Shown: positions 48,531 to 57,927 of the stretch, piece by piece
Numbering within the stretch: position 1 is the stretch's first letter
Layout of the letters: each line of letters opens with the position of its first letter
NCBI GenBank assembly: GCA_031286225.1
Contig: JAITUQ010000039.1
Location: forward strand, 1 to 64,000
Reading direction: 5' to 3'
Source of the DNA: Candidatus Methanorudis spinitermitis
GTDB taxonomy: Archaea > Methanobacteriota > Methanobacteria > Methanobacteriales > Methanobacteriaceae
Length of the DNA stretch: 64,000 bases
Made by a program: the position numbers and the translations under genes
Notes under the pieces: generated by a model
Databases searched by the model: none
Told to the model about the DNA's origin: nothing
What the model saw: only the letters and a program-made list of their open reading frames with translations

Positions 48531-49017
48531 TTCTTTTTATTACTATAACTATTATTTTCTCAATAAAGTATTACTATTTTAACTATTTTTTTGCTTCTAT
48601 CTTTATAAATTAGTTTGAAAATTATTTTAAAGTTTGATATTAAACTAACTAAAAAAATAATTTTCAAAATATTATTTAATATAAAACTGCAATTTAATAG
48701 AAAACAATAGCTATTTTTCGTTTTAAAGCTTTAAACGGGTTTTAAATCTATGAATTAGCTATAATTTTATTTAACTTCTAAAATCAATATAATTATTTTT
48801 AAATTGAGTACCTTTTTTATTAAAAACTGATTCAAATTCAAATAATTGTTTTTTTTTAAAAAATAGCTATTTAATAAAATATTTTTTTATTTAAAAAAAT
48901 TATTGATAATTTTTTATATTTATAATTCAAATTAAGTATAAAAAAATTAAAGAATTATTAAGAAAATAAAAAATTTTAAAAATAGTAAAAATGCTTGGTG
49001 TTTTAACTTTTTAAATA
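48531..49017. other. Gene-free gap
   Basis: No frame is supported between the cbiM promoter and the DUF2262-like gene, which transcribes away from it. AT-rich DNA with several ATAGCTAT words. Confidence 0.35.
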
Positions 49018-49548
49018 TTAACCCCAAAGTCCTTTATACTTTAAACTTTTATTTTTGTCAATATCTACCATTAAACAATGTCCTGTAAAGTAATCTGGAT
49101 TGCATAAAATTATCAATTCTAATAAAGGAGTTTCCCTACATTTATCAAACTTCATAGAAATTGTTTCAATATATAAGCTATTGGAGAAATCATCAGTAGT
49201 TATTGGAAAGAACACCTTTTTTCCATCCTCCATTACATAACATTCTTCTTCCACACAGTCTAATAGAGGATAACTACTTGCCCATTCTTCAGCTAATTCT
49301 AAACAATTATTTTCAAGCAATAGCTCTTCAATCTTATCTTTATTCTTTTCAATCCAATTTAACTCTTCATTAATAAGATTTAGATTATTATTTAGCCACT
49401 GATTTTCATCCTTTTCCTCCGGAAAATCAATAGCTATAGTTGTTCCGTTTTTCCAAATAGTGGAATATGTTTCAAAGGAAAAATTGTCACTAATTATAAA
49501 ATCTTTTAAAATCTTGGGGGCATGTTTTATCATTGTTTTAATTGTCAA
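49018..49548 (-). CDS. DUF2262-like protein
   Basis: The 176-residue soluble acidic protein has an N-terminal KDFIISDNFSFETYSTIWKN, a helical hairpin KDENQWLNNNLNLINEELNW, a region VFFPITTDDFSNSLYIETISMKF and a C-terminal GHCLMVDIDKN segment. The last two resemble DUF2262 proteins, a family found in bacteria and some archaea and often tied to polymorphic-toxin or immunity gene sets. Function is unknown. Its start lies inside the TPR gene (11-nt overlap), so the pair is translationally coupled. Confidence 0.5.
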   Translation of the reverse strand: MTIKTMIKHAPKILKDFIISDNFSFETYSTIWKNGTTIAIDFPEEKDENQWLNNNLNLINEELNWIEKNKDKIEELLLENNCLELAEEWASSYPLLDCVEEECYVMEDGKKVFFPITTDDFSNSLYIETISMKFDKCRETPLLELIILCNPDYFTGHCLMVDIDKNKSLKYKGLWG

Positions 49549-49924
49549 TTTCCTCTAAATAGCTATTTTTCATAAATATATGTACTTTTGCCATATCTAA
49601 AAATGACTCTATTTTTTGATCATCTTTATCCAAATCATGAGCTATTTGAAACTCTCTCAATGCATCTTCATGGTTACCAAGGAAAAAATAAGCATATCCA
49701 AGTCTGTGATGCCAAAGAGGATCATCAACACCATTTTCTTTAATAATAAATAGCTGTTCAATAGCTTCTTCAAAATAATTCATATTATTGTAAGCTCTAG
49801 CTAAGTGAGAGATTACATCATAATCTCTGTCAGATTCAGGAATTTCTAAAATCCTATCTATTATTTTATCATGAGCATCTTCTTCATGCCAATAATTTAA
49901 TTTTTTTAGTAATAATTTATTCAT
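49538..49924 (-). CDS. TPR-repeat protein
   Basis: The 128-residue helical protein contains about three tetratricopeptide repeats (ISHLARAYNNMNYFEEAIEQ, HHRLGYAYFFLGNHEDALRE and flanking half repeats). Such small TPR proteins mediate protein contacts. It overlaps the start of the DUF2262-like gene and is the first gene of the two-gene unit. The combination of TPR with DUF2262-like proteins suggests a dedicated complex; the role is unknown. Confidence 0.75.
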   Translation of the reverse strand: MNKLLLKKLNYWHEEDAHDKIIDRILEIPESDRDYDVISHLARAYNNMNYFEEAIEQLFIIKENGVDDPLWHHRLGYAYFFLGNHEDALREFQIAHDLDKDDQKIESFLDMAKVHIFMKNSYLEEIDN

Positions 49925-50745
49925 TAGATCATCAAAAATATCTTTGTTTTTTTTAATTAAAATGTAAATGTTAATATAATGATTTTTTTACTTTTTTAGA
50001 TTTCTTTACTTTTTATAGTATTTTTTTATTTTTTTAATATACTAATGAAGTTTTTATTTTTTATAATAATCTTTATCTTTTATTAATTTTTCCTCTTAAT
50101 AATTATTAATATTGTGATTTCTTTAAAATATTATTATTTTTTTAAAATAATCATAGCAATTTAATTATTTTATTATTTAAAGAAATTAAAGTCTTTTTCA
50201 CATTTGAAGTCATAGGCTTAGGATTTTCATATCAACAGTTATATCTCATTTTCAAACTTTAACCTTAAAATAATTTATTTTAACTATTGTCTAGCTATTT
50301 ATATCTTACAATTTTAATGTTTGTTTTTTTAAGTTAAATCTTTTTATTTATTTTTATTTTATTATTTTAAGAATTTTTGGCTTGGTTTTAATCTTATAAT
50401 TGCATATTGTTTATTATTATAGCTATATAATTATCACTGTTTATTAATACCAAATAATATATATATTTTAAATTAAAAATAAGATATTATTATAATCTTT
50501 AATAATTATTTCAATTTTTAAAAAATAATTCTAACTTAAAAATTTAATAAGAATTGGTATTTACTTTTAATTTATTATAAAGTATTTGTATTAATTTTTA
50601 AAGTTTTATAAATTATTTAAAAACTTTATCAATTATTTAACTGGGTAAATTAATTACTTATCAGTTTTTATTAATTGTTTATTATTTATCTCAATATTCA
50701 ACCATTAATTCACATGATTATTAAAATACAATAAATTACAAATGA
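49925..50745. other. Gene-free leader region of the CODH/ACS cluster
   Basis: Eight hundred bases have no supported frame. A TATA-like AATAATATATATATTTT at about 50452-50468 may be the cdh promoter, which would give a long leader of about 260 nt. Short direct repeats of AAATTATTTAAAAACTTTAT type occur near 50600-50640. Confidence 0.35.
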
Positions 50746-50757
50746 TTGGTGATGACT

Positions 50758-53109
50758 TTGACACCTAATTCAATAAAACCTGAAGATTTAAAAGATGATT
50801 TTTGGAAATCTAAGGATATTAAAATTTCTTTTGGAGAAATCCTTTTCGAGGATGAAAAAGATGATTTTGAAGATATAAAGATGGGTCCTACTCCTAAACC
50901 ATCATCCACAGATTTAAGATCTTGGGATATGAAGTTGTTGGAAAGATATGAGCCATTTTACGCTCCATTTTGTGACATGTGTTGTTTGTGTACATTTGGA
51001 AAATGTGATCTTACAGGTAAAAAAGGAGCTTGTGGAATATCTATTGAAGCTCAACAAGGACGTTTTACATTATTAACATGTTGTATAGGTTCAGCTGCTC
51101 ATTCAGGTCATGCAAGACACTTATTAGAATATTTAATCCATAAAGTTGGAGTCACCCATCCAATTGATTTTGGAAATAATATTGATATAGAGGCACCAAT
51201 TATAAGAACGTTAATTGGAAAAAAACCTAAAACTCTTGGAGATTTAAGGGAAGCTATGTCCTACATGGAAGAGCAAAATCTTCATCTTCTTTCAGCTTGC
51301 CATACTGGTCAAGAAGGAAACCATCTTGATTTTGAATCTAAAGCACTTCACGCTGGATTAATGGACAATATTGGAAAAGAAATTGGAGATATTGCTCAAA
51401 TAGCTGCACTTGATCTTCCAAAAGGAGATGCGGATTTACCTCTTGTAGAGCTTGGTGTAGGAGTTGTAGATAGAGATAAACCAGTAATATTATGCATTGG
51501 TCATAATGTAGCTCCTGGTTCTGGAATTGTTGATTATCTTGAAGATAATGACATGGAAGGTGAAGTTGAGCTATGTGGAATATGCTGTGCATCAATAGAT
51601 ATAACAAGATATGATCATAGAGCTAAAGTTGTTGGGCCAATTTCTAAACAACTTAAATTCTTGAGAGCTGGAGTAGCTGATGTAATAGTTGTAGATGAAC
51701 AATGTATAAGATGTGATGTTCTTGAAGAAGCTAAAAAGACTGACACTGCAGTAATAGCTACTACAGATAAAATGTGTTTAGGTTTACCTGATAGAACAAA
51801 TGACTCTGCAGATGAGATTGTAGCTGATATATTAAGTAAAAAGATTGATGGGGCATTAATTTTATCTCCAGAGAAAGTTGGAGAAGTAGCTACAAAATTG
51901 GCTATTCCTTTATCAAGCAGAAGAGCAAATTTAAAAATATTACCTGATATGGATGAAATCCAAAAAGAGGCAAGTAAATGTACAAAATGTGAATGGTGTG
52001 TAAGAGTTTGTCCAAATAGTATTAAAATCATGGATGCTGTAAGTGCTGCAGGGTCTGGAGATTTCCAAATGTGTGAAAAACTCTATGATTATAGTATTTG
52101 TTATACTTGTGGAAGATGTGAGCAGGAGTGTCCAGAAGACATTAAAATCATCTCTTTAATGGCTAAAATTGGTGAAAATAATCTTAATAAATATAAGTAC
52201 AATGTTCGTGTTGGCAGAGGACCAGTACAAGATGTTGAAGTAAGACGTGTTGGAGCTCCAATTGTTTTAGGAGATATTCCTGGTGTAATTGCTTTTGTAG
52301 GTTGTACTAATTTTCCAGAAGGTTCAAAAGATGTAGCTATAATGGCTGAAGAGTTTTTAAAGCGTAATTATATTGTGGTTACTACTGGTTGTGGTGCAAT
52401 GTCTATTGGTGAATACAAGGATGAGGAAGGAAAAACCTTGTATGAAAAGTATGGTGGAGAGTTTGATGCTCGAGGACTTGTAAATATGGGGTCATGTTTG
52501 TCAAATGCTCATATTCCAGGAGTAGCTATAAAAATAGCTAATATATTTGCAAAAAAACCGCTTGAAGGAAATTTTGAAGAGATTGCAGATTATATACTTA
52601 ATCGTGTAGGTGCCTGTGGAATGGCATGGGGGCCATATTCGCAAAAAGCAGCAGCTATTGCTTCTGGTGTTAATCGTTGGGGAATTCCAGTTGTTCTTGG
52701 ACCACATGGTTCAAAATACAGAAGGCTCTATCTTGGCAGATCTGATAAAGAAGAAACATGGAAATTAAATGATATGAGAACTGGAAAAGTAATCCAAGGT
52801 GAACCAGCTCCCGAACACTTACTTTATGCAGCTGAAAATCGTGAAGAAGCTACTGTATTTTTAGCTAAGCTATGTCTTAGACCAACTGACAATAATAAAG
52901 GAAGGCAAATAAAATTAAATAATTATATTGATTTACATAAAAAATATTTCTCCAATATTCCTAAAGATATTTATAAATTTGTTAGATCTGAAAAAGATAT
53001 TCCAATTACCTATAAAAAAGAAGTTAAAGCAATTTTAGAGCAAAATAATTGGGAACCCCGAGAATTAGCTATGGAACCATCAATTCTTGATTTTTCTGGT
53101 AATAAATAG
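50758..53109 (+). CDS. cdhA: CO dehydrogenase/acetyl-CoA synthase complex, alpha subunit
   Basis: CdhA is the nickel-iron CO dehydrogenase of the archaeal complex. It reduces CO2 to CO for acetyl-CoA synthesis (or the reverse). Seen: an N-terminal cysteine cluster [22 protein letters not shown] (B/D-cluster region), [29 protein letters not shown] and [13 protein letters not shown] with [13 protein letters not shown] for two ferredoxin-type clusters. C-cluster cysteines follow in [24 protein letters not shown] and [11 protein letters not shown]. The length of about 783 matches archaeal CdhA. Start: ATG 50752 overlaps its own GGTGAT, so TTG 50758 (4 nt after GGTGAT) is preferred; TTG 50746 is also in frame. 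It is first in the cdh cluster. The 3' end is partly duplicated just after the stop. Confidence 0.95.
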   Translation: MTPNSIKPEDLKDDFWKSKDIKISFGEILFEDEKDDFEDIKMGPTPKPSSTDLRSWDMKLLERYEPFYAPFCDMCCLCTFGKCDLTGKKGACGISIEAQQGRFTLLTCCIGSAAHSGHARHLLEYLIHKVGVTHPIDFGNNIDIEAPIIRTLIGKKPKTLGDLREAMSYMEEQNLHLLSACHTGQEGNHLDFESKALHAGLMDNIGKEIGDIAQIAALDLPKGDADLPLVELGVGVVDRDKPVILCIGHNVAPGSGIVDYLEDNDMEGEVELCGICCASIDITRYDHRAKVVGPISKQLKFLRAGVADVIVVDEQCIRCDVLEEAKKTDTAVIATTDKMCLGLPDRTNDSADEIVADILSKKIDGALILSPEKVGEVATKLAIPLSSRRANLKILPDMDEIQKEASKCTKCEWCVRVCPNSIKIMDAVSAAGSGDFQMCEKLYDYSICYTCGRCEQECPEDIKIISLMAKIGENNLNKYKYNVRVGRGPVQDVEVRRVGAPIVLGDIPGVIAFVGCTNFPEGSKDVAIMAEEFLKRNYIVVTTGCGAMSIGEYKDEEGKTLYEKYGGEFDARGLVNMGSCLSNAHIPGVAIKIANIFAKKPLEGNFEEIADYILNRVGACGMAWGPYSQKAAAIASGVNRWGIPVVLGPHGSKYRRLYLGRSDKEETWKLNDMRTGKVIQGEPAPEHLLYAAENREEATVFLAKLCLRPTDNNKGRQIKLNNYIDLHKKYFSNIPKDIYKFVRSEKDIPITYKKEVKAILEQNNWEPRELAMEPSILDFSGNK

Positions 53110-53160
53110 GAAAGGACTGTTAAATTGGTTTTTCTGGTAATAAATAGGAAAGGACTGTTA
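53091..53160 (+). repeat. Tandem duplication of the cdhA 3' end
   Basis: TTTTTCTGGTAATAAATAGG plus AAAGGACTGTTA occurs at about 53090-53122 and 53128-53160. The first copy carries the cdhA stop (FSGNK-stop); the second is non-coding duplicate DNA. It separates cdhA from the VOC gene. Confidence 0.75.
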
Positions 53161-53226
53161 TAATAAGTGTATATTTTAAAGTAGTAAATAATCAATTTTT
53201 AAATAATAATTTGATCTAGTGATAAA

Positions 53227-53709
53227 ATGGATTGGTTACCAAAAGGAAGTTCAAATATTACCATTAATTTAATGGTACCAGATAGTAAAGAAGCAATTGA
53301 ATTTTATAAAAAAGCATTTGGAGCAGAAGAGTGCGGAATATTCACTATCCCAAATACAGATCAAGTTCTCCACGCTGCAATATCTATTGGGGAAACAGCT
53401 ATTTACATAGCCGATTCAAATCCAGAAATGGATATGCCTTCACCAGCAGAATTAGGTGGATGTCCAGTAGCTATTTGTATCTATACAAAAAATCCAGATA
53501 AGCTATTTGATCAGGCTGTAGCTGCAGGATGTACAATAATTATGCCTTTAGCTGACATGTTTTGGGGAGAAAGAACTGGGAACTTATTAGATCCTTATGG
53601 ATATAATTGGGCAATTTCTTCTCAATTCGAAGAGGTCAGTGAAGAAGAAATTCAAAAAAGATCAGAAGCATTTTTCAAAGAAAATCCAGAAATGTTTAAA
53701 AAAAATTAG
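53227..53709 (+). CDS. VOC (glyoxalase/PhnB-like) family protein inside the cdh cluster
   Basis: The 160-residue vicinal-oxygen-chelate fold protein has two beta-alpha-beta3 halves: ITINLMVPDSKEAIEFYKKAFGAEE and the PhnB-like HAAISIGETAIYIADSNPEM, then MFWGERTGNLLDPYGYNWAIS. Conserved metal-site positions are partly present (His at HAAIS; E/D in LLDPYG). PhnB-like proteins are common in bacteria, few in methanogens, and their substrates are unknown. GTGAT lies 3 nt before the ATG. It sits between cdhA and cdhB, same strand, so it is probably co-transcribed with cdh. Inference: a recent insertion by transfer, possibly useful for detoxification or metal handling. Confidence 0.8.
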   Translation: MDWLPKGSSNITINLMVPDSKEAIEFYKKAFGAEECGIFTIPNTDQVLHAAISIGETAIYIADSNPEMDMPSPAELGGCPVAICIYTKNPDKLFDQAVAAGCTIIMPLADMFWGERTGNLLDPYGYNWAISSQFEEVSEEEIQKRSEAFFKENPEMFKKN

Positions 53710-53755
53710 TGATTTTTACCATGAATAATGAAAAAACAGAGGAGTTTTTGATTAA

Positions 53756-54268
53756 ATGAATGATAGAGTGATTCCATGGCAACCAACAGTTATAGCTGGA
53801 CCAAAACAAGCATTACTGGTTACTCCTGAGACAGCTAAGTTAATGCTTCAAAAATCAAAAAGGCCTTTATTTGTTGTTGGACCATATGCTAAAAATGAAC
53901 CTATTAAGACTTATGTAAAAGATATAGCTAATGACTGGGATCTTCCAATTGTTACAACCTCAGATACTTATAAAGTCTTTGAAGAAAATGGAATTTCCAG
54001 TGATTATTATGGTATTATTGAGATAATTAATCTATTAAAAGATCCAAATTGGAAAGGTATAAAAGGTGAAGGACAGCATGACTTTGTCATGTTTATAGGT
54101 TGTATTTATTATATAGCTTCTCAAGGACTTTCTACTTTAAAACACTTTGCACCTCATTTAAAGACTTTAACAATATGTAAATATTTCCATTCAAATGCTG
54201 ATGCATCTTTTCCAAATATGAAAGATGAAGAATGGCATGACTTTTTAGAAAATATGAAAATTAAATAG
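53756..54268 (+). CDS. cdhB: CO dehydrogenase/acetyl-CoA synthase complex, epsilon subunit
   Basis: CdhB binds CdhA and stabilises the CO dehydrogenase core, probably with flavin-like Rossmann features. Seen: the start [48 protein letters not shown] and [30 protein letters not shown], all characteristic of the archaeal epsilon subunit. The length of 170 is normal. GGAG and TGATT lie upstream of the ATG. A 24-bp unit (see repeat) and then a second VOC gene separate it from cdhC. Confidence 0.92.
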   Translation: MNDRVIPWQPTVIAGPKQALLVTPETAKLMLQKSKRPLFVVGPYAKNEPIKTYVKDIANDWDLPIVTTSDTYKVFEENGISSDYYGIIEIINLLKDPNWKGIKGEGQHDFVMFIGCIYYIASQGLSTLKHFAPHLKTLTICKYFHSNADASFPNMKDEEWHDFLENMKIK

Positions 54269-54271
54269 CTC

Positions 54272-54326
54272 ATGGTTAAGTAGGGATGGTTATTAGATTA
54301 TGGTTGAGTAGGGATGGTTATTAGAT
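54272..54326 (+). repeat. 28-bp tandem duplication between cdhB and the second VOC gene
   Basis: ATGGTTAAGTAGGGATGGTT plus ATTAGATT occurs twice, with one A/G and one T/A difference, at about 54272-54325. Such small tandem duplications also flank the other VOC gene, suggesting local slippage or insertion scars. Confidence 0.65.
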
Positions 54327-54354
54327 ATAGTTAATAGGTATGGTATGGTTAAAT

Positions 54355-54840
54355 ATGAAATTTATGTCTGCTGTGATTGTTGTTAAAGATATGGAAAAAT
54401 CTAGAAACTTTTATGAGACTTTACTTAATCAGAAAGTTAAAATGGATCTAGGAGCTAATGTTTCTTATGAAGGTTTTTCACTTCAAACTTTGGAAACTTG
54501 GATAGATTTTATAGAAAAAGTAGAAAATGATATTAGTCTTTCAAAAAATAATGTTCATGAATTATATTTTGAAATCGATGATTATGATACTTTTATTAAA
54601 AAATTAAATAATTATAATGATTTTGAAATTGAAATTGTTCATAAAACTAAAGAGTTTCCATGGGGACAAAGAGTTATTAGATTCTATGATCCTGATAATC
54701 ATATGATTGAAGTAGGGGAAAGTTTGGATTCTGTCATTAAAAAGTTCTTTGATGATGGAATGTTTATAGAAGATATTGCTGAGAAAACAGGTCTTCCTGT
54801 AGAACATCTCGCTGATTTAAAAAATAAATTAAAAATATAG
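54355..54840 (+). CDS. VOC-fold protein with C-terminal helix-turn-helix-like tail
   Basis: The 161-residue protein (from ATG 54355) starts SAVIVVKDMEKSRNFYETLL, the classical glyoxalase first half. It continues ISLSKNNVHELYFEIDDYD, then WGQRVIRFYDPDNHMIEVGE with the metal-type Glu. The C-terminal 40 residues (DDGMFIEDIAEKTGLPVEHLADLKNK) form a helical segment absent from the first VOC protein. It is not closely related to that protein, so two independent VOC genes are interleaved with cdh genes. The start codon is uncertain: ATG 54340, 54355 or 54364. Confidence 0.75.
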   Translation: MKFMSAVIVVKDMEKSRNFYETLLNQKVKMDLGANVSYEGFSLQTLETWIDFIEKVENDISLSKNNVHELYFEIDDYDTFIKKLNNYNDFEIEIVHKTKEFPWGQRVIRFYDPDNHMIEVGESLDSVIKKFFDDGMFIEDIAEKTGLPVEHLADLKNKLKI

Positions 54841-55183
54841 GGTTTTATTTAATATTTTTACAAATTAAATTTTTATAAAAACTTTTAAGAATTTATATTA
54901 AATTTAAAATGATTTATTAGCTTATTAATTAAAAATTATTAGTATTAAATTTAAAATGATTTAATTGATTATTATTAAAATGATTTTATAAAAATGTTAA
55001 AAAATTTGTAATATAATATAAAATACATGGTTGAATTAAGATAATTAAGTGGAGATTATTAAATAATTTAAAATGATTTAATATTGTTTTAATGTATCAA
55101 ATAACTTAAAAATAGCTAATAAAATATTTAAATATATTAAATTAAATATTGTTATTAATATTCAATTGATAGGGGAGAATTAA
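54841..55183. other. AT-rich gap before cdhC
   Basis: Direct repeats of TATTAAATTTAAAATGATTT occur near 54896 and 54945. No frame is supported. GGGGAG lies 6-7 nt before the cdhC start. A separate promoter for cdhC onward is possible. Confidence 0.4.
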
Positions 55184-56602
55184 ATGTTTTCTGATATTCC
55201 TGTTGATGTAAGTCCTATGCACGAAGGTGAAAGAATACGTGCTGCTAACATGTATGTTGAGTTAGCAGGTCCAAAATCTATTGGTGCAGAACTTGTCCAA
55301 GTTGATGATTCTGTAGAAGATGGGAAATATGAAGTAATAGGACCTGAACTATCTGAAATGACTAAAGGTGAAATTTATCCTTTTTGTATAAAAATTGGTA
55401 TTAAAGGAGAAAAATTAGAAAAAGAACTTGAAGGCGTTATTGAAAGAAGAAATCATGATTTATGTAACTATGTTCAAGGGTTTATGCATTTAAATCAACG
55501 TGATCAGATTTGGTGTCGTGTAAGTACAGAAGCTATTGGCACGGGATTTAAACTTGTTGATTTAGCTAAAGCTATTGGGATTTTGTTTAAAGAAGAATTT
55601 CCAATTATTGAGGAAATATCAGTTGCAATATTAACTAAAGAAGAGGAAGTTAAAGATTTTGTAAATAAAGCTCGAGAAATATATTCTACAAGAGATGAAA
55701 GAGCAAGAGAACTTTCTGATGAAGATGTAGATGTATTTTATGGATGTACTATGTGTCAATCATTTGCACCAACCCATATGTGTGTTGTAACTCCTGATAG
55801 AACTGCGTTATGTGGGGCTATTAATTGGTTTGATTGTAGAGCTTCAGCTAAAATGGATCCTGATGGATCTATATTTGAAATTGATAAAGGTGAAGTTTTA
55901 GATGGGATGAAAGGCGAATATACAAATGTTAACAATCTCATAAGTCAAAAAACTCAGGGAGAAACTGAAAGAGTATATTTACATAGTGTTTTTGAATACC
56001 CTCATACTTCTTGTGGTTGTTTTGAAGCAGTAGCTTTTTATATTCCAGAACTTGATGGCATTGGTATTGTCAATCGTGATTTTCCTAATCAAACACCATT
56101 AGGAATTCCATTTTCCTCTATGGCTGGGCAATGCTCTGGTGGAAAACAAGTTGAAGGCTTCACAGGCCTTAGTTTAGAATATATGAGGTCTCCAAAATTT
56201 TTACAAGCTGATGGAGCATATGAAAGAATTGTTTGGCTACCAAATGAGGTTAAAGAATCTCTTAAGGGTTTTATCCCAGAAGATCTCTTTGATAAAATAC
56301 CAACAGAAGAAGATGCAACAACTATTAATGATATTAAAGCTTTTTTAATAGAAAAAAATCATCCTATTTTAGAAAGACTTGATAATGCGTCAGATGATGC
56401 TAAAGAGGAACTTAGTGAAAAAAAGATTAGTGAAGAAGAACTTAGTGAAAATGTGTCTTTAGATGAAGTAACTGAAGCTAATCAAGAATTTATTCCAATA
56501 ACATCTATTCCAGAAATGACAATGCCTATTTCAGGTGGAACTAAAATAATCTTTAAAAATGCAAAAATATATGCTGAAAAAGTTATAATTAAGAAAAAAT
56601 AA
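55184..56602 (+). CDS. cdhC: CO dehydrogenase/acetyl-CoA synthase complex, beta subunit (acetyl-CoA synthase)
   Basis: CdhC joins CO, a methyl group from CdhDE and CoA to form acetyl-CoA at its A-cluster. Seen: GERIRAANMYVELAGPKS near the N-terminus and the A-cluster cysteines C188, C191, C200 and C210 within GCTMCQSFAPTHMCVV... and ...CGAINWFDC. VFEYPHTSCGCFEAVAFYIP and GQCSGGKQVEGFTG follow, all typical. The C-terminus has a charged 50-residue linker and a small domain of ISGGTKIIFKNAKIYAE type. The length of 472 is normal for the archaeal protein, which lacks the N-terminal domains of bacterial ACS. GGGGAG precedes the ATG. Confidence 0.95.
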   Translation: MFSDIPVDVSPMHEGERIRAANMYVELAGPKSIGAELVQVDDSVEDGKYEVIGPELSEMTKGEIYPFCIKIGIKGEKLEKELEGVIERRNHDLCNYVQGFMHLNQRDQIWCRVSTEAIGTGFKLVDLAKAIGILFKEEFPIIEEISVAILTKEEEVKDFVNKAREIYSTRDERARELSDEDVDVFYGCTMCQSFAPTHMCVVTPDRTALCGAINWFDCRASAKMDPDGSIFEIDKGEVLDGMKGEYTNVNNLISQKTQGETERVYLHSVFEYPHTSCGCFEAVAFYIPELDGIGIVNRDFPNQTPLGIPFSSMAGQCSGGKQVEGFTGLSLEYMRSPKFLQADGAYERIVWLPNEVKESLKGFIPEDLFDKIPTEEDATTINDIKAFLIEKNHPILERLDNASDDAKEELSEKKISEEELSENVSLDEVTEANQEFIPITSIPEMTMPISGGTKIIFKNAKIYAEKVIIKKK

Positions 56603-56825
56603 CTCCAAACTTTTTTTTTTTAAAAAGTTTGAACGAAAAAAAATTCATTGAAAATAGCTTTAAATTTTTTTAGAAAAAATTTTATCAAAAGTTCCATGAA
56701 AATAGCTTTTCAAACGTTTAAATAATATTTAAAAGATGTTTACATGATATTTAGGTGATATTCACATGATATTCTCATGTTTAAAAAATATTCCATTATT
56801 AACAAATTAAATAGGGCTTGATAAA

Positions 56826-57584
56826 TTGATAATTGCAGTTAGTGGAAAAGGTGGAACTGGAAAGACTCTTGTTTCATCTATACTTGTAAAATTATTATCT
56901 AAAACAGGAAAAGATCTTCTTGTGATTGATGCAGACCCTGATTCAAACATGCCAGAAACTTTAGGCGTTGATGTTGAAAAAACTGTTGGGGATGTAAGAG
57001 AAGATCTTAAAAAGGATATAAACGATGGTAATATTCCTGCTGGGATGAATAAATGGGATATTTTAGATTATAAGATTATGGAGTCAATTATTGAAACTCG
57101 TGATTTTGATTTACTTATGATGGGAAGACCAGAAGGAAGTGGATGCTATTGTGCTGTAAATAATATGCTTAGAAAAATCATAGAAAATGTCTCTTCTAAC
57201 TATGATTTTATAGTTATTGATACTGAAGCAGGTCTAGAACATTTAAGTCGTAGAACAACTCAAAGTGTTGATACTATGCTTGTTGTTTCTGATTCCTCAA
57301 GAAGGGGGTTACAAACAGCTTCTAGAGTTGGAAAATTAGCTAAAGATTTAGAAATATCTTTTAAAAATCTTTATTTAATATTAAATAGGGTTAAAGTAGA
57401 TAATAAAGAAGAATTAATTGAAAAAGCTAAAAAAACAGGTATAGAGTTAGTAGGGGTAATTCCTGATGATAAAACTATTGCTGAATTTGATTTAAAAGGA
57501 AGACCACTAATGGAATTATCTGATGATAGTAAACCAGTTATCGCTGTTAAAAAAATCTTAGATAAAATTGTTGATTATAACTAA
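56826..57584 (+). CDS. cooC: CooC-type nickel-insertion ATPase
   Basis: This is a P-loop maturation factor for CO dehydrogenase. Seen: a deviant Walker A SGKGGTGKT (6-14), DADPDSNMPETLGV, the CxC motif at C107 and C109 in SGCYCAVN that binds nickel at the dimer interface, IDTEAGLEHLSRRT and the RVGKLAKDLE region. The length of 252 is normal. The start codon is TTG 56826, with TTGAT 3 nt upstream. It lies between cdhC and cdhD as in many methanogen cdh operons. Confidence 0.92.
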   Translation: MIIAVSGKGGTGKTLVSSILVKLLSKTGKDLLVIDADPDSNMPETLGVDVEKTVGDVREDLKKDINDGNIPAGMNKWDILDYKIMESIIETRDFDLLMMGRPEGSGCYCAVNNMLRKIIENVSSNYDFIVIDTEAGLEHLSRRTTQSVDTMLVVSDSSRRGLQTASRVGKLAKDLEISFKNLYLILNRVKVDNKEELIEKAKKTGIELVGVIPDDKTIAEFDLKGRPLMELSDDSKPVIAVKKILDKIVDYN

Positions 57585-57927
57585 AATAAACTTTAATTAA
57601 TAAATTAAAATCTCATAATAAATATTTTAATTAATAATATTTTAATTAATAAAATTTTTATTATTAAAATAAATTAGATTATTATAATAAAATTTATCTA
57701 ATCGTTAATAAGGAATTTAAATCTTTATAGTTAATAGTATATCAAATAAAGAATAAAATAATCCTTATATAAAAAAATAATAATAGTTATATATAAAATA
57801 AAAAAATTAAATAAATTATAAAACCTAATAAATGAAATATTATAAAAAAAAGTTTTATTGTTATTAGAGTTTTATTGCTATTAGGAATGTATAATTGATA
57901 AATGGGAATTAATATGGATGTGGATTG
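57585..57927. other. AT-rich gap between cooC and cdhD
   Basis: No frame is supported. The AT-rich sequence has degenerate TAATTAATAAAATTTT-like units. An ATTAGATTATTATAATAAAA / TTTATCTAAT partial inverted repeat lies near 57675-57700. Confidence 0.35.

Noticed and set aside
51338-52031. Minus-strand frames inside cdhA
   Set aside because: Shadows of the long conserved cdhA frame.
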